This document shows, piece by piece, positions 1 to 8,790 of a DNA stretch of 34,437 bases. The translations under genes were made by a program, and so were the position numbers. The notes beneath the pieces were generated by a model, which saw only the letters and a list, made by a program, of their open reading frames with translations, was not told the origin of the DNA and made no database searches. Positions within the stretch are counted from its first letter, which is position 1, and every line of letters starts with the position of its first letter. The stretch spans positions 1 through 34,437 of the forward strand of contig JAGBBD010000052.1 in NCBI GenBank assembly GCA_017938625.1, read 5' to 3'. The stretch comes from Oscillospiraceae bacterium (GTDB lineage Bacteria > Bacillota > Clostridia > Oscillospirales > Oscillospiraceae).

Positions 1-20
1 CAGGGCAGCTTCTTCTACGC

Positions 21-94
21 GCTAAGAGCCGCCGCAAGCGGCGGTTGCGCTACGCACACTCGCTGCGGCGAGCGTCTTGCCGCGTTGCGGCAAT
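21..94 (-). repeat. Diverged copy of the dispersed palindromic repeat family
   Basis: The hairpin at 21-48 (GCTAAGAGCCGCC on the left, GGCGGTTGC on the right) reads in reverse complement as a block starting GCAACCG and ending CGGCTCTTAGC. The same block is found in the copies at 21459 and 28673. The flanks here are more diverged and the element end near 94 is approximate. The orientation is opposite to the other copies. No gene is seen in 1-287. Confidence 0.5.
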
Positions 95-248
95 TCACCT
101 TCAGGTGCCGAACAAAGTGAGGCGGATGAGGTGTGTGCAGGCAGCTGTCGACTGACAGATGCTTCCATATTGTGCGTAAAAATCCCCGGAAATGAAACAA
201 AATTACACATCTGCGAAACGATTGCCCATAGAAGCGGCACGTGAACTG

Positions 249-257
249 TGATAGAAT
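249..257 (+). promoter_or_regulatory. Extended -10 promoter for the PocR-AraC regulator
   Basis: TGATAGAAT is an extended -10 (TG, one base, TAGAAT) 30 bases before the chosen start. No convincing -35 is visible, as expected for an extended -10 promoter. The same string recurs at 1193-1201 before the next gene. Confidence 0.45.
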
Positions 258-287
258 AAACCGAACTTTGGAAAGGTGGTGTTGTCT

Positions 288-1121
288 GTGACAGGCATGG
301 ATACAGAAAAATTACAGGAACTGATCAAGGCGTATTATAATCTGACCCATATTCGTGTGGCGGTCTACAACACCAACTTTGAAGAAATCCTGGCATATCC
401 GGAAGAGTACACACCCTTCTGCCACATGGTCAGCAAAAGTCCCGGTGCCTGCCGCGGCTGCGAGGAAAGTGCCGCCAGAATGTGTGAAAAATGTACCGTT
501 ACCCATGAGACTATCATCGAAAAATGCCACATGGGTCTGACAGAGCTGGTAGCGCCTGTCTATAACGGTATCTCCGTCATTGGCTATATCATGCTTGGGC
601 AGATCACCGATGAGCCGGATCACGATGCCTTTGTCCGCAGCGTGCTGGCAAAAGGGGATCAGTACGGCATTGCGCGGGAGCGCCTGCTTGAACAGATCAA
701 AAACGTGGCATATTACCCGACCGATCAGGTGCTGGATGCTGCCCGTGTGGTCAATGCCCTTGCCTCCTATATCGTGGTCTCCAATCTGATCTATCCCACG
801 GAGACTCTGCTTGCCCAGTCGCTTCTGGAATATATCGCTCGAAATCTGGCAGGGGATGTGTCTGTTCCCACCTTGTGTCGGGAGTTCTCCATTTCCAAAT
901 CCACCCTCTACCGCGTGACCAAGCTCTATGCGCCCGAGGGCATTGCGGCATATATCAAAAAGCTGCGCTGCAACAAGGCATGTGAACTGCTGCTGCACAC
1001 GGATCTGACCATGAGCCGCATCGCGGAAGCTGTGGGTTATTCCGACACGGCATATTTCCTGCGCGTGTTCAAAAAAGAAAAAGGCATCTGCGCAGGCAGA
1101 TACCGAAAAGAGAAAACGTAA
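288..1121 (+). CDS. AraC-family transcriptional regulator with N-terminal PocR sensory domain
   Basis: This is a cytoplasmic transcription activator or repressor that probably senses a small ligand and controls the neighbouring sugar genes. The N-terminal half (about residues 5-165) has the cysteine-rich pattern of PocR domains: FCHMV, then C-x2-C and C-x2-C motifs, then CHMGLTELVAPV. The C-terminal 100 residues carry the two helix-turn-helix motifs of AraC/XylS proteins, including the typical AEAVGYSDTAYFLRVFKKE segment. The GTG at 288 is chosen because AAAGGTGG at 272-279 lies eight bases upstream; an in-frame GTG at 276 would sit inside this ribosome site and an ATG at 297 is a further option. 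Downstream genes on the same strand suggest it regulates the transporter and the GH36 operon, but that is inference from position. Confidence 0.85.
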   Translation: MTGMDTEKLQELIKAYYNLTHIRVAVYNTNFEEILAYPEEYTPFCHMVSKSPGACRGCEESAARMCEKCTVTHETIIEKCHMGLTELVAPVYNGISVIGYIMLGQITDEPDHDAFVRSVLAKGDQYGIARERLLEQIKNVAYYPTDQVLDAARVVNALASYIVVSNLIYPTETLLAQSLLEYIARNLAGDVSVPTLCREFSISKSTLYRVTKLYAPEGIAAYIKKLRCNKACELLLHTDLTMSRIAEAVGYSDTAYFLRVFKKEKGICAGRYRKEKT

Positions 1122-1193
1122 AATCGTTGCAGAAGATGAAACGAATTTACAGCAACATGACACAAAAATCTATTTTCTTGTGATGCCAAACAT

Positions 1194-1220
1194 GATAGAA
1201 TGTCCCACGCTGTGGGACAT
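1194..1220 (+). promoter_or_regulatory. Extended -10 overlapping a 9-bp perfect inverted repeat (candidate operator)
   Basis: TGATAGAAT at 1193-1201 resembles an extended -10. It overlaps a perfect palindrome, ATGTCCCAC (1200-1208), GCT, GTGGGACAT (1212-1220), ending 32 bases before the transporter start. A protein bound there would cover the transcription start. AraC proteins usually bind direct repeats, so a different regulator is possible. The repeat lacks a T tract and is not a terminator. Confidence 0.45.
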
Positions 1221-1252
1221 TTCCGCAGAAATCATTCCATGCGAGGTTCTTT

Positions 1253-2125
1253 GTGAATTACGTATTGCTTCTTCTGTCTGTTCTGGCAGAGACCATTAAA
1301 AATGCCTATACCAACCATTTCAGCAAGCGCATTGCCAAAAACAATGCCGATACCTATCTGTTCAATGCCGTTTTGAGCTTTGGCGCTGTGATCTTCTTTA
1401 TGTTCACAGGCAATGTCTATACCTTGTCTGCCTTCTCCCTTGTGATGGCGCTGGTGTTTGCTGTGGTGACCATTTTTGCGCAGGTGTTTTTGTCCCTTGC
1501 CATGGGCTGCGGCCCCATGTCCTTCAGTGTGCTGTTTACCTATCTTGGCAGCATGATCATCCCCACCATCTATTCCATGCTTTTTCTGGATCAGATGCCC
1601 GGTGTGACCCAGTGGATCGGCTTTGGTCTGATGCTGGTGTCCATCACCCTAAGCGTGGATCTGAAGAAAAAAGGCGAAAATGCCATGTCCGTCAAGTGGC
1701 TGCTGCTGACCTTCGGCGGCTTCGTCATGTGGGGTCTTGTGGGCGTGTGCCAGCAGATTCATCAGAACTCTCAGTACAAAGGGGAGATCAATGCCTTCTT
1801 GTTCTATTCCTTCATTATGATGACTGTGCTGCTGTGGCTGTTCTTCCTTGTGTGCAAAAAGCGCGGTGCGGAGCAGAACTATTTTGTCAAAAGCAAGGCA
1901 TCTGTTGTTATCGTCCTCTCCGGTATCGGCAACGGCGCCATCAATCTCATCAACCTCTATCTTGCAGGTGTCATGCCCGGTATCATCTTTTTCCCCATCG
2001 TATCCGGCGGTGTGATCATCCTCTCGGGACTGGCAGCCATCATCGTGTTTAAAGAGTGGCTGGATAAAAAACAGGTGGTTGCTGTGGTGGCAGGTGTCCT
2101 TTCCGTGATCCTGCTGGGCATATAG
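1253..2125 (+). CDS. DMT-superfamily (EamA-like) membrane transporter
   Basis: This 290-residue, very hydrophobic protein has about ten predicted transmembrane segments in two halves split near residue 145 (after LSVDLKKKGENA), matching the duplicated five-helix EamA architecture and its usual length of about 300. The GTG start is supported by GAGG at 1243-1246 with six bases of spacing. Family members move small metabolites or sugars across the cytoplasmic membrane. Its position between a PocR-AraC regulator and a glycosidase operon hints at a sugar or sugar-derived substrate, but the sequence does not show which substrate or direction. No strong terminator follows the stop, so some read-through into the GH36 leader is possible. 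Confidence 0.8.
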   Translation: MNYVLLLLSVLAETIKNAYTNHFSKRIAKNNADTYLFNAVLSFGAVIFFMFTGNVYTLSAFSLVMALVFAVVTIFAQVFLSLAMGCGPMSFSVLFTYLGSMIIPTIYSMLFLDQMPGVTQWIGFGLMLVSITLSVDLKKKGENAMSVKWLLLTFGGFVMWGLVGVCQQIHQNSQYKGEINAFLFYSFIMMTVLLWLFFLVCKKRGAEQNYFVKSKASVVIVLSGIGNGAINLINLYLAGVMPGIIFFPIVSGGVIILSGLAAIIVFKEWLDKKQVVAVVAGVLSVILLGI

Positions 2126-2182
2126 TCACTTTCTAACACACTTTAGCTACATTTCACTATTTCCGTGGATTTTTCGTTGTAG

Positions 2183-2406
2183 TATAATGAAATAGCCGAC
2201 GCATTTCGGCGCGGTTTGACCGGCAAGCAACGCAACTCATTGCGTTTCTTCTTCTTCCTAAGGGCCGGGGCAGTGCTTCGGCAGTGCCCCGGCTCGCCTT
2301 TTGGTATATGATGACTCTTTTATGCTTTTTGTGAGAAAAACAGCAGCGCCTCTTGTACCGGGACAGAGGAAAAACTACAATGAGAACAGCGAAAGGGGAA
2401 TGGATC
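2183..2406 (+). promoter_or_regulatory. Promoter and long structured leader of the GH36 operon
   Basis: TATAAT at 2183-2188 gives a good -10 with no clear -35. About 215 bases then precede the GH36 start. The leader holds AACGCAA-CTCA-TTGCGTT (2229-2246) followed by a pyrimidine-rich stretch, then a strong 13-bp stem with one mismatch and a TTCG loop (about 2264-2293) followed by TTTT at 2299-2302. This could be an attenuator, or the terminator of a roughly 110-base small RNA. I do not recognise a known riboswitch. Confidence 0.4.
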
Positions 2407-4263
2407 ATGAGAAACATGAACATTTATGAAAACGCAAAGTATTACTGGGGGATCTACGGCAGCTTCGGCATGGTCAAGGGCGATGTGAAGCATGAAGGCG
2501 GCAGGATCACCCATGAAACAGAAGAGTATCTGGTGTGCTCTCAGCGCACGGAGCATGAAAACGGTCTGGTGCATCAGACAGGCTTCATCAAAAACATCTG
2601 CGATCACCCCATTACCGTGACCCACGCTGTGACCAAATTCGTCTTTGAAGGCGGCGAGCACGAGGTCTACACCCAGAGCAATCACTGGCAGAGTGAGAGC
2701 AAAGGCGCATGGCAGCCTCTGGTGACCTCCGTTTCCGGCAGAAGCTACGGCGTGCGCGATTCCTTTGCCGCATCTCCCTTCTTCGTCCTGTGGGACAAGC
2801 AGTGTGACCGCGGCATTGCTTTCCATATTTTGCCCAACTGCATCTGGCAGTACACCGTTTCCAATCTGCCGTACCATGATTCCACCGAAGCCATCAAGAC
2901 GGAAGTGGATATCGGCATTTATAACCGTGATTTTTCTGTGGAACTGCAGCCGGGCGAAGTGCTGAACCTGCCGGAGATCCTCTATTATGAAGTCCTCAAC
3001 CGCGTGGATCTGGACTGCTGGAAGCTCCACCGCTATATGAATAAGCGCTATCCCAGAGCAGAGCACCCCGTGATCTACAACAACTGGCTGTGCCACTTCG
3101 GAAACTTTGATTTTGACAAGATGGCTGCCCAGCTGGATCGGGCGGCAGAGCTTGGCTGTGAGTATTTTGTGGTGGATTCCGGCTGGTACGGCAATAACCC
3201 CTGCTGGTCTCACCGCGGCGAGTGGTGGGAAAAGAAGCCCGGTGACGGTGCTTTTGACGGCAGGATGAAAGAATTTGCCGAGCTGGTACGTGCCAAGGGC
3301 ATGAAGTTCGGCTTCTGGCTGGAGGTGGAGTCTGCCGGTGTGGAGTCGGAAGCCCTCAAAAACTACCCCGAGCAGTATTTTGAGTATGACGGTCTTGTTA
3401 TGCTGGATTTTGCCAACCCTGCTGCCCGTGACCGTGTCATTGCTGACATGAAGCGTGCTGTGGAGCAGTACGGCGCGGAGTTTATCAAATATGACTTCAA
3501 CAACGATATTCGCATCGACTATTCCCGCAAGGGCCTTGTGCCTTATTATGAAGGCTTCCGGGAGTTCCGCCGCAGAGTGCTGGAGGAGATCCCCGGCGTG
3601 TACCATTCCAACTGCGCTGCAGGCGGCGCCCGTATGAGCCTGCCCAACTACCGTGACTTCGGCAGCGCCTGGTTCACGGATAATCAGAGCGTGTACGAGA
3701 GCCTGAAGATCGTCAAGGATACGGTGCTGCGTATGCCCTCTCAAGCCATGGAACGCTGGGTGGTGGCGACCACGGCGGACGTCAATCATGCCTACGGTCA
3801 GAGCTCGTCCAGAAAGCTGGTCTCCACCAACGACGGTACGTGGAACAACGTCCGCGGCGTGTCGGAAAACTTCCTCAAGGGCTTCATGCTGCCCGGCCCC
3901 ATCGGCTTCAGCTGCGACCTCAATGCCTTTGGCGATGAGCACTTCGCTATGCTCAAGGCTGCTGTGGCAGAGTTCAAGGAACACCGGGAATTCTGGAAGA
4001 AGGCGGAGTGCCGCATTCTGTGCGACACGGAAAGCCTCACCATCTTCCAGTACAATGATGAAGCCTTCGACCGTGTGGAGCTGTTTGCCTTCACATGGAA
4101 GATCCATCAGCGCTCCGTCCGTGTCTATCCCGTGGTGGATGCAGACGCCTGCTATGAGATGGAAGATGCTGCGATCTGCGGCAAGACTTTGCAGGCAGAC
4201 GGCATTGCTGTGCCTCTTGCAGGCAACTACGAGATGACCCGTGTGATTTTGATCAAAAAATGA
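2407..4263 (+). CDS. GH36-family alpha-galactosidase-like glycoside hydrolase
   Basis: This retaining exo-glycosidase probably removes terminal alpha-galactose (or alpha-GalNAc/galactosamine, also known in GH36) from short oligosaccharides. The N-terminal third is a beta-sandwich-like region. The (beta/alpha)8 domain follows, with WYGNNPCW and FGFWLEVES (the family's WFG... and FGLW.EPE positions), the nucleophile motif KYDFN (Asp about 363), SNCAAGGAR, and WFTDN with the likely acid/base Asp about 425. The 62-residue gap between the two aspartates fits GH36. The ATG at 2407 is preferred because AAAGGGG at 2392-2398 is eight bases upstream; upstream in-frame ATGs at 2353 and 2380 lack good sites. 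There is no signal peptide, so the substrate must be imported. It is the first gene of an operon with two beta-helix proteins (spacings 9 and 4 bases). Confidence 0.88.
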   Translation: MRNMNIYENAKYYWGIYGSFGMVKGDVKHEGGRITHETEEYLVCSQRTEHENGLVHQTGFIKNICDHPITVTHAVTKFVFEGGEHEVYTQSNHWQSESKGAWQPLVTSVSGRSYGVRDSFAASPFFVLWDKQCDRGIAFHILPNCIWQYTVSNLPYHDSTEAIKTEVDIGIYNRDFSVELQPGEVLNLPEILYYEVLNRVDLDCWKLHRYMNKRYPRAEHPVIYNNWLCHFGNFDFDKMAAQLDRAAELGCEYFVVDSGWYGNNPCWSHRGEWWEKKPGDGAFDGRMKEFAELVRAKGMKFGFWLEVESAGVESEALKNYPEQYFEYDGLVMLDFANPAARDRVIADMKRAVEQYGAEFIKYDFNNDIRIDYSRKGLVPYYEGFREFRRRVLEEIPGVYHSNCAAGGARMSLPNYRDFGSAWFTDNQSVYESLKIVKDTVLRMPSQAMERWVVATTADVNHAYGQSSSRKLVSTNDGTWNNVRGVSENFLKGFMLPGPIGFSCDLNAFGDEHFAMLKAAVAEFKEHREFWKKAECRILCDTESLTIFQYNDEAFDRVELFAFTWKIHQRSVRVYPVVDADACYEMEDAAICGKTLQADGIAVPLAGNYEMTRVILIKK

Positions 4264-4272
4264 GGTGCTTTT

Positions 4273-5715
4273 ATGTATCTTGATGTGAACCAATTTGCGC
4301 ACCTTGCCTGCGACAGCGATATGCTGCAGGCGGCGGTGGATGCTGCCCGTGAGACAGGGGAAAGTGTGGTCGTGCCCAGGATCAACAAGCGTACCGGAGA
4401 GGCGCTGTGGCAGATCACCAAGACCGTGTATCTGCACTCGGGCACAACACTGATCTTGCAAAATGCCCATCTGCGCATGGCGGACGATGTGATCTGCAAT
4501 ATGTTTGCCAACAAAAACGCAAGGACACCTGCGGCGCTGACCAAGGAAGGAATGCAGTCTTACATCACCATCCGCGGTGAAGGAAGGGCTGTGCTGGACG
4601 GCGGCAAGCACAACGGTCTTTATGAGGTCAATGGCATTGCCAGAACGGTATCCAAATATCCCGACCATGCCTGCTATGAAAACTGCATGGTCTTCACCCA
4701 GAATGTGGAGCACCTGCTGCTGGAAAATCTGACGGTGCGCGATCAGCGCTACTGGGCCTTCTGCCTCAATACCACCTCCCACAGCCGTGTATCGGGCATT
4801 CATTTTGAAAGCAGCTCCAATGTGCCCTGTCAGGACGGTGTGGATCTGATGCGCGGCTGCCACGATGTGATCGTGGAGAATATCACAGGCTGCGTGGGGG
4901 ATAATATCGTGGCGCTCCTTGCCACAGATGATGAGATCTATCCCAAGGTGGTCAATACGGTGCGTGAGGGCGATATCCACAATATCACCATCCGCAACCT
5001 GCACGTCTACGGTGTGGGCGGCTGTGCGTTGGTGCGCCTGCTCAACCATGACGGCTACCGGATCTACAATGTGAAGATCGATAATCTGATCGAGACCTCC
5101 CCGTGGTCCATGGATGACGCGCCTGTGGCACAGAACCCGGACCTTGTGATCCGCAACGATGAAGAGGGCAATATCTATCATGAGCATTGGATCACCCCCG
5201 GTGAGATCGGCTACCGCTGCGAGGCTGCCATCCTTATTGGTGAGAGCTACTGGTACAACACCTCCAAGGCGCAGCACGGCGATACCTTCGGCATTTCCGT
5301 GTCCAATGTTATGACCCATGCGAGATATGCCCTGTTTCTCAACAACACCCTGCTTGACAGCTCCTTTGACAATATCCGGCTGTTCGGCAATGGCTACGCG
5401 GCTGCCTACTTTGGAGAAGGCACCATGGAGCGTGTGCGCATTTCCAATGTGCGCTATGACAAGGATTGCCGTCCGCTGCCTGCCGATGAGCATATTTTCA
5501 TTGAATGGAACAACACCCGCTCCGACGGCTTTGCCTGCTTCCAGTTTAACGACACCCATGTGAAGGATCTGGAGTTTGCAGACATTCGCTGCGCAGGGGG
5601 CATGGACAGCGTCTTTGGCGGCAGGGGAGAAGGCAATGTGATTTGCTCCCATATCTGCCATGAAGAGATCCCGGTGCTTTCCACAGCACAGGGCATTACC
5701 GTTACAGGAGGATAA
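4273..5715 (+). CDS. Right-handed parallel beta-helix protein, GH28 (polygalacturonase)-like
   Basis: The 480-residue protein has the repeating short strands of a pectin-lyase-fold beta-helix and clear GH28-type landmarks. CQDGVDLMRGCHDV (Asp188, Asp191) corresponds to the NTDG motif, and CVGDNIVAL (Asp210-Asn211) corresponds to the GDD motif 21-22 residues later. The second Asp of GDD is Asn, and I cannot find the GHG histidine or a clean RIK motif, so catalysis may differ from classical polygalacturonases or may be lost. No signal peptide is visible, implying cytoplasmic action on imported oligosaccharides. Translation is probably coupled to the GH36 gene (9-base gap) and to the next beta-helix gene (4-base gap). 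An epimerase or lyase of the same fold is an alternative. Confidence 0.72.
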   Translation: MYLDVNQFAHLACDSDMLQAAVDAARETGESVVVPRINKRTGEALWQITKTVYLHSGTTLILQNAHLRMADDVICNMFANKNARTPAALTKEGMQSYITIRGEGRAVLDGGKHNGLYEVNGIARTVSKYPDHACYENCMVFTQNVEHLLLENLTVRDQRYWAFCLNTTSHSRVSGIHFESSSNVPCQDGVDLMRGCHDVIVENITGCVGDNIVALLATDDEIYPKVVNTVREGDIHNITIRNLHVYGVGGCALVRLLNHDGYRIYNVKIDNLIETSPWSMDDAPVAQNPDLVIRNDEEGNIYHEHWITPGEIGYRCEAAILIGESYWYNTSKAQHGDTFGISVSNVMTHARYALFLNNTLLDSSFDNIRLFGNGYAAAYFGEGTMERVRISNVRYDKDCRPLPADEHIFIEWNNTRSDGFACFQFNDTHVKDLEFADIRCAGGMDSVFGGRGEGNVICSHICHEEIPVLSTAQGITVTGG

Positions 5716-5719
5716 AGCC

Positions 5720-7594
5720 ATGTTCAGCAATGCAACGATCTCTACCTTATTTGTCTCCCAAAAACACGGCAGCGATGCTTATTCCGGCTTTGAGAGAGAA
5801 GAACACGGCGACTATCAAGGCCCTCTCAAGACCATTGAGGCGGCGCTGGAGCGGGTCAGAAATATGCGCGCCGTGGGTTCCCGGCAGCCTGTGAGCATTG
5901 TGATCTGCGACGATATTTATTTTACGGAAAAGCCCATCGTCATCACAAACGATGTGGATCAGATCACCATCCGCGGCAGCCATGGCACAGTCATTTCCGG
6001 CGGTATACAGGTGAAGGGATTCAAGCGCGACACGTTTAACGGCAAGCCCTGCTTCTCGGCTCCTGTGCCGCAGGTGGAGCAGGGAATGTGGTTTACCGAC
6101 CTGTATGTAGACGGCAGGCGGGCAGACTACACCTGCTTCCCCAAGGAGGGCTTCTTTGCCGCCCAGGAAGTGGAAAACAAAGGTGAAGCCTATGACTCTG
6201 AGTCAAGCTGGTTTATCCCATTCCCCGAGGATCGGGAGTATTTTAAAAGTCTGCGGAATTTTGACGATTGCTTTGTCAGCTTCAACCACTTCTGGGTGGA
6301 TGAGCATACGCCCATCAAGCGCTTTGATCCCGGGACAGGCAGGATCGAGATGAAGTATCTGTCCCGCTATTCCATCCACCATGCAAACCCCTGCGCCAAA
6401 ATGCGCTGGAAGCTGGAAAACGCGGCAGAGGCCTTTGAGCTGCCCAATCAGTGGTATCTGGATCGCGCCTCCGCCACGGTGTATTACATCCCGGCAGAGG
6501 AGGGGCAGACGCCGGAAAACATCTGTGCCTACCTTGCCGCGGCAAAGCAGCTGTTTGTGGTACGCGGTGAGCGGGATCAGAAGGTCAATTATATCTATTT
6601 CCGGGATCTGACCTTCTCTCACACCGTCAGCGACTACGCCAGCCGCTACAACACCGACACTCACGATCTTGTGCCGGACGATCATCCCGGCTATGCCTGC
6701 GATGAGCAGGGGATGTGCAATGCCTACGGCGCACTGGAGTTTGCCTACGCTCACGCCTGCGGCGTGGAGCACTGTGTGTTTACCTGCCTTGGTCTGCATG
6801 GCGTGACGGTGGAAAACGGCAGCGATCACATCCGTGTGTATGCCAACCGCTTCTTCCGTTTGGGCGGCGGCGCAGTGAAGATCAACGGCGGCGCCTACGG
6901 CTGCGACAAACGGGAAGAGACCTGGGGCAATACCGTGTCCCAGAATCATATCACATACTGCGGTCAGCGCTACGCGGCTTCCTGCGGTGTGATGATCATG
7001 CACGCCTACGGCAACATCGTCAGCCACAACGAGATCGGCTGGCAGTTCTATACCGGCATCTCTGTGGGCTGGGTCTGGGGCTATCAGGATAACATCACCA
7101 AGGAAAATCTGATCGAAAAGAACATTGTCTACAACATCCACTCTGCAACCTACAACCACCACTATGGCAGAATGAACACGGTGCGCAACAACATATTCTG
7201 TAAGACAAACCGCATTGTGCAGGCTTCCCGTCCGGAGCTGCACACAGGTCTTGTGATGGAGCGCAATATCATGGTCTCAAGCGGCAAGTATGCCTACGGC
7301 TATGGATATAAGCAGGAGGGGCCCACCTGCGGCAATCTCAATATGATCGCAGGCGACCACAATCTCCACTTTGATACAGCCGGCGATCCCTGCCTGGTGG
7401 AGCTGGGGGAGAACCGCTATACGCTGGAGCAGGCACAGCAGCGTTTCGGTCTGGAGTTTGGATCTGTCTATGCAGACCCCTGCTTTGTGGACTATGAGAA
7501 CAATGACTTCCGTCTGCAGGAAAACTCTCCTGCCCTTGCCCTTGGCTTTGAGCCCATCGAAACGGCCGATGTTGGCATTACCGTAAAACTGTAA
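5720..7594 (+). CDS. Large right-handed beta-helix protein, GH141-like architecture
   Basis: This 624-residue protein starts with LFVSQKHGSDAYSG, a run typical of beta-helix glycosidases (YVSP.GND..SG). It continues with GPLKTIEAALERVRN and, later, GTVISGGIQV and LYVDGRRADYTCFP. That order recalls GH141-type enzymes, which include an alpha-L-fucosidase of rhamnogalacturonan II degradation. The second half carries many asparagine-rich strands of a parallel beta-helix (GNTVSQNHITYCG, GNIVSHNEIG, KNIVYNIHS). The ATG at 5720 follows AGGAGG (5706-5711) by eight bases; an upstream in-frame start at 5660 would overlap the previous gene. There is no signal peptide. The substrate is unknown; pectin-derived or host-glycan fragments are both possible. 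It is the last gene before a bidirectional terminator. Confidence 0.72.
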   Translation: MFSNATISTLFVSQKHGSDAYSGFEREEHGDYQGPLKTIEAALERVRNMRAVGSRQPVSIVICDDIYFTEKPIVITNDVDQITIRGSHGTVISGGIQVKGFKRDTFNGKPCFSAPVPQVEQGMWFTDLYVDGRRADYTCFPKEGFFAAQEVENKGEAYDSESSWFIPFPEDREYFKSLRNFDDCFVSFNHFWVDEHTPIKRFDPGTGRIEMKYLSRYSIHHANPCAKMRWKLENAAEAFELPNQWYLDRASATVYYIPAEEGQTPENICAYLAAAKQLFVVRGERDQKVNYIYFRDLTFSHTVSDYASRYNTDTHDLVPDDHPGYACDEQGMCNAYGALEFAYAHACGVEHCVFTCLGLHGVTVENGSDHIRVYANRFFRLGGGAVKINGGAYGCDKREETWGNTVSQNHITYCGQRYAASCGVMIMHAYGNIVSHNEIGWQFYTGISVGWVWGYQDNITKENLIEKNIVYNIHSATYNHHYGRMNTVRNNIFCKTNRIVQASRPELHTGLVMERNIMVSSGKYAYGYGYKQEGPTCGNLNMIAGDHNLHFDTAGDPCLVELGENRYTLEQAQQRFGLEFGSVYADPCFVDYENNDFRLQENSPALALGFEPIETADVGITVKL

Positions 7595-7595
7595 G

Positions 7596-7633
7596 AAAAA
7601 ACCGTTCAGATCGTGAGACCTGAACGGTTTTTG
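7596..7633. terminator. Bidirectional rho-independent terminator
   Basis: ACCGTTCAG and CTGAACGGT form an 8-9 bp stem around a 10-base loop, with A run before and T run after. It serves the GH operon on the plus strand and the convergent oxidoreductase on the minus strand. Confidence 0.85.
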
Positions 7634-7643
7634 TATGTAATAT

Positions 7644-8588
7644 TTACTTCCACAGCTGCTCGATGGCCCACAGAACGTTGGCAGCATACTCACCGGTACA
7701 CATGGTGATCTCGCCGTTGCGGATGCCGTCGGAGAAGACCTGCCACTGGTAGGTGAAAGGATCGGGCTCGAACTTGGCGCAGTCCACCTTTTCCCACTCG
7801 TCATCGCCGCGGGAGATATACAGATCGATCCAGCCGCGCAGCTTCAGACTGCCCTTGGTCAGATGGATGGTGCACTCATCGTTGCGCGACCAGTTGTAAC
7901 CGGACAGGGTGATGGTGCAGGTGACACCGCTTTCGCTTTCCAAAAATGCCTGTGCACTGGCGTCTACGTCCATGCCGTCGATGTAGGTGCACTTGCCGGT
8001 GATGGACTTGACGGGAGAACCGGTCAGCTGGCAGAACTGGTCGGTGCAGTGGGCGCCAAGATTGATCCAGATGCCGCCGCCTGCGGTCTCCTTTTTCCAG
8101 AACCACTTGGGTCTGGTCTCATGGTAGTAGGTGGTGGAACGCTGGGTCTGGATCATGATGAGTTCGCCCAGCTCGCCGCTGTCGATGATCTCTTTTGCCA
8201 TGCGGGTCTCTGCCATGAAGCCCTGGGGATGGGCGACCTGCAGCAGGACGTTGTTCTTCTTGCAGGCCTCAATGATATTCAGACAGCTCTCATAAGAGGT
8301 GGACATGGGCTTTTCCAGCAGAATGTGGCAGCCGTGCTCGGCGCAGACCTTTGCGCAGGGCTCATGCAGGAAATGGGGCAGATTGATGATAACGGCATCG
8401 GGCTTTTCCGTTTCCAGCATTTTAACATAGTCGTCGTAAGCAGCCACGCCGCGGGGCTTGGCAGAACGCTCGGCGCTCTCCATATGGGCGGCACAAACAG
8501 CGACCAGCTTGGCATCGGAATCTTTTTCAATGGCATCGAGATGGAAATTGACCATGGCACCGGTGCCGATCAAAGCAACACGAATCAT
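7644..8588 (-). CDS. Gfo/Idh/MocA-family NAD(P)-dependent oxidoreductase
   Basis: This cytoplasmic dehydrogenase acts on a sugar, inositol or amino-sugar type substrate. The N-terminus VALIGTGAMVNFH is a Rossmann dinucleotide site. LLEKPMS gives the EKP motif with the catalytic lysine, and AGGGIWINLGAHCTDQF gives the family's G-G-G...D/N-x-G-x-H-x2-D segment (here with Asn for the first acid). The length of 314 residues is slightly below the usual 330-370. The start is the ATG (reverse of 8586-8588) with AAGGAGG ten bases upstream; a longer ORF to 8627 would swallow that site. It is alone on the minus strand, convergent with the GH operon, so it may oxidise or epimerise the released sugar. 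The substrate is not decided by the sequence. Confidence 0.88.
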   Translation of the reverse strand: MIRVALIGTGAMVNFHLDAIEKDSDAKLVAVCAAHMESAERSAKPRGVAAYDDYVKMLETEKPDAVIINLPHFLHEPCAKVCAEHGCHILLEKPMSTSYESCLNIIEACKKNNVLLQVAHPQGFMAETRMAKEIIDSGELGELIMIQTQRSTTYYHETRPKWFWKKETAGGGIWINLGAHCTDQFCQLTGSPVKSITGKCTYIDGMDVDASAQAFLESESGVTCTITLSGYNWSRNDECTIHLTKGSLKLRGWIDLYISRGDDEWEKVDCAKFEPDPFTYQWQVFSDGIRNGEITMCTGEYAANVLWAIEQLWK

Positions 8589-8638
8589 AGTGGGAGTTCC
8601 TCCTTGGCGCGATGAGATAACGCACATATATTTGAACT

Positions 8639-8650
8639 TATCATATCACA
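8639..8650 (-). promoter_or_regulatory. Extended -10 for the Gfo/Idh/MocA gene
   Basis: On the minus strand TGTGATATGATAAG carries an extended -10 (TG-A-TATGAT), about 50 bases before the start codon. No strong -35 was found. Confidence 0.35.
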
Positions 8651-8790
8651 AAAGCATGGGGATAGAAAGGCATTTTTTGAAAAAAATCACCTAACCTACA
8701 AATAATCACCAAACAAAGTCATAATTTGCATAATTTTTCTGAAAGTATCTGTTGAATATTACAAAATTTTCCTGTTTCGGTTTATTTTCC

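Noticed and set aside
2320-5730. A 1136-codon open frame on the minus strand opposite the GH36 and GH28-like genes
   Set aside because: It is a shadow of codon bias. The plus-strand frames carry clear GH motifs; the minus frame has no family motif and low-complexity His/Val/Ala-rich text.
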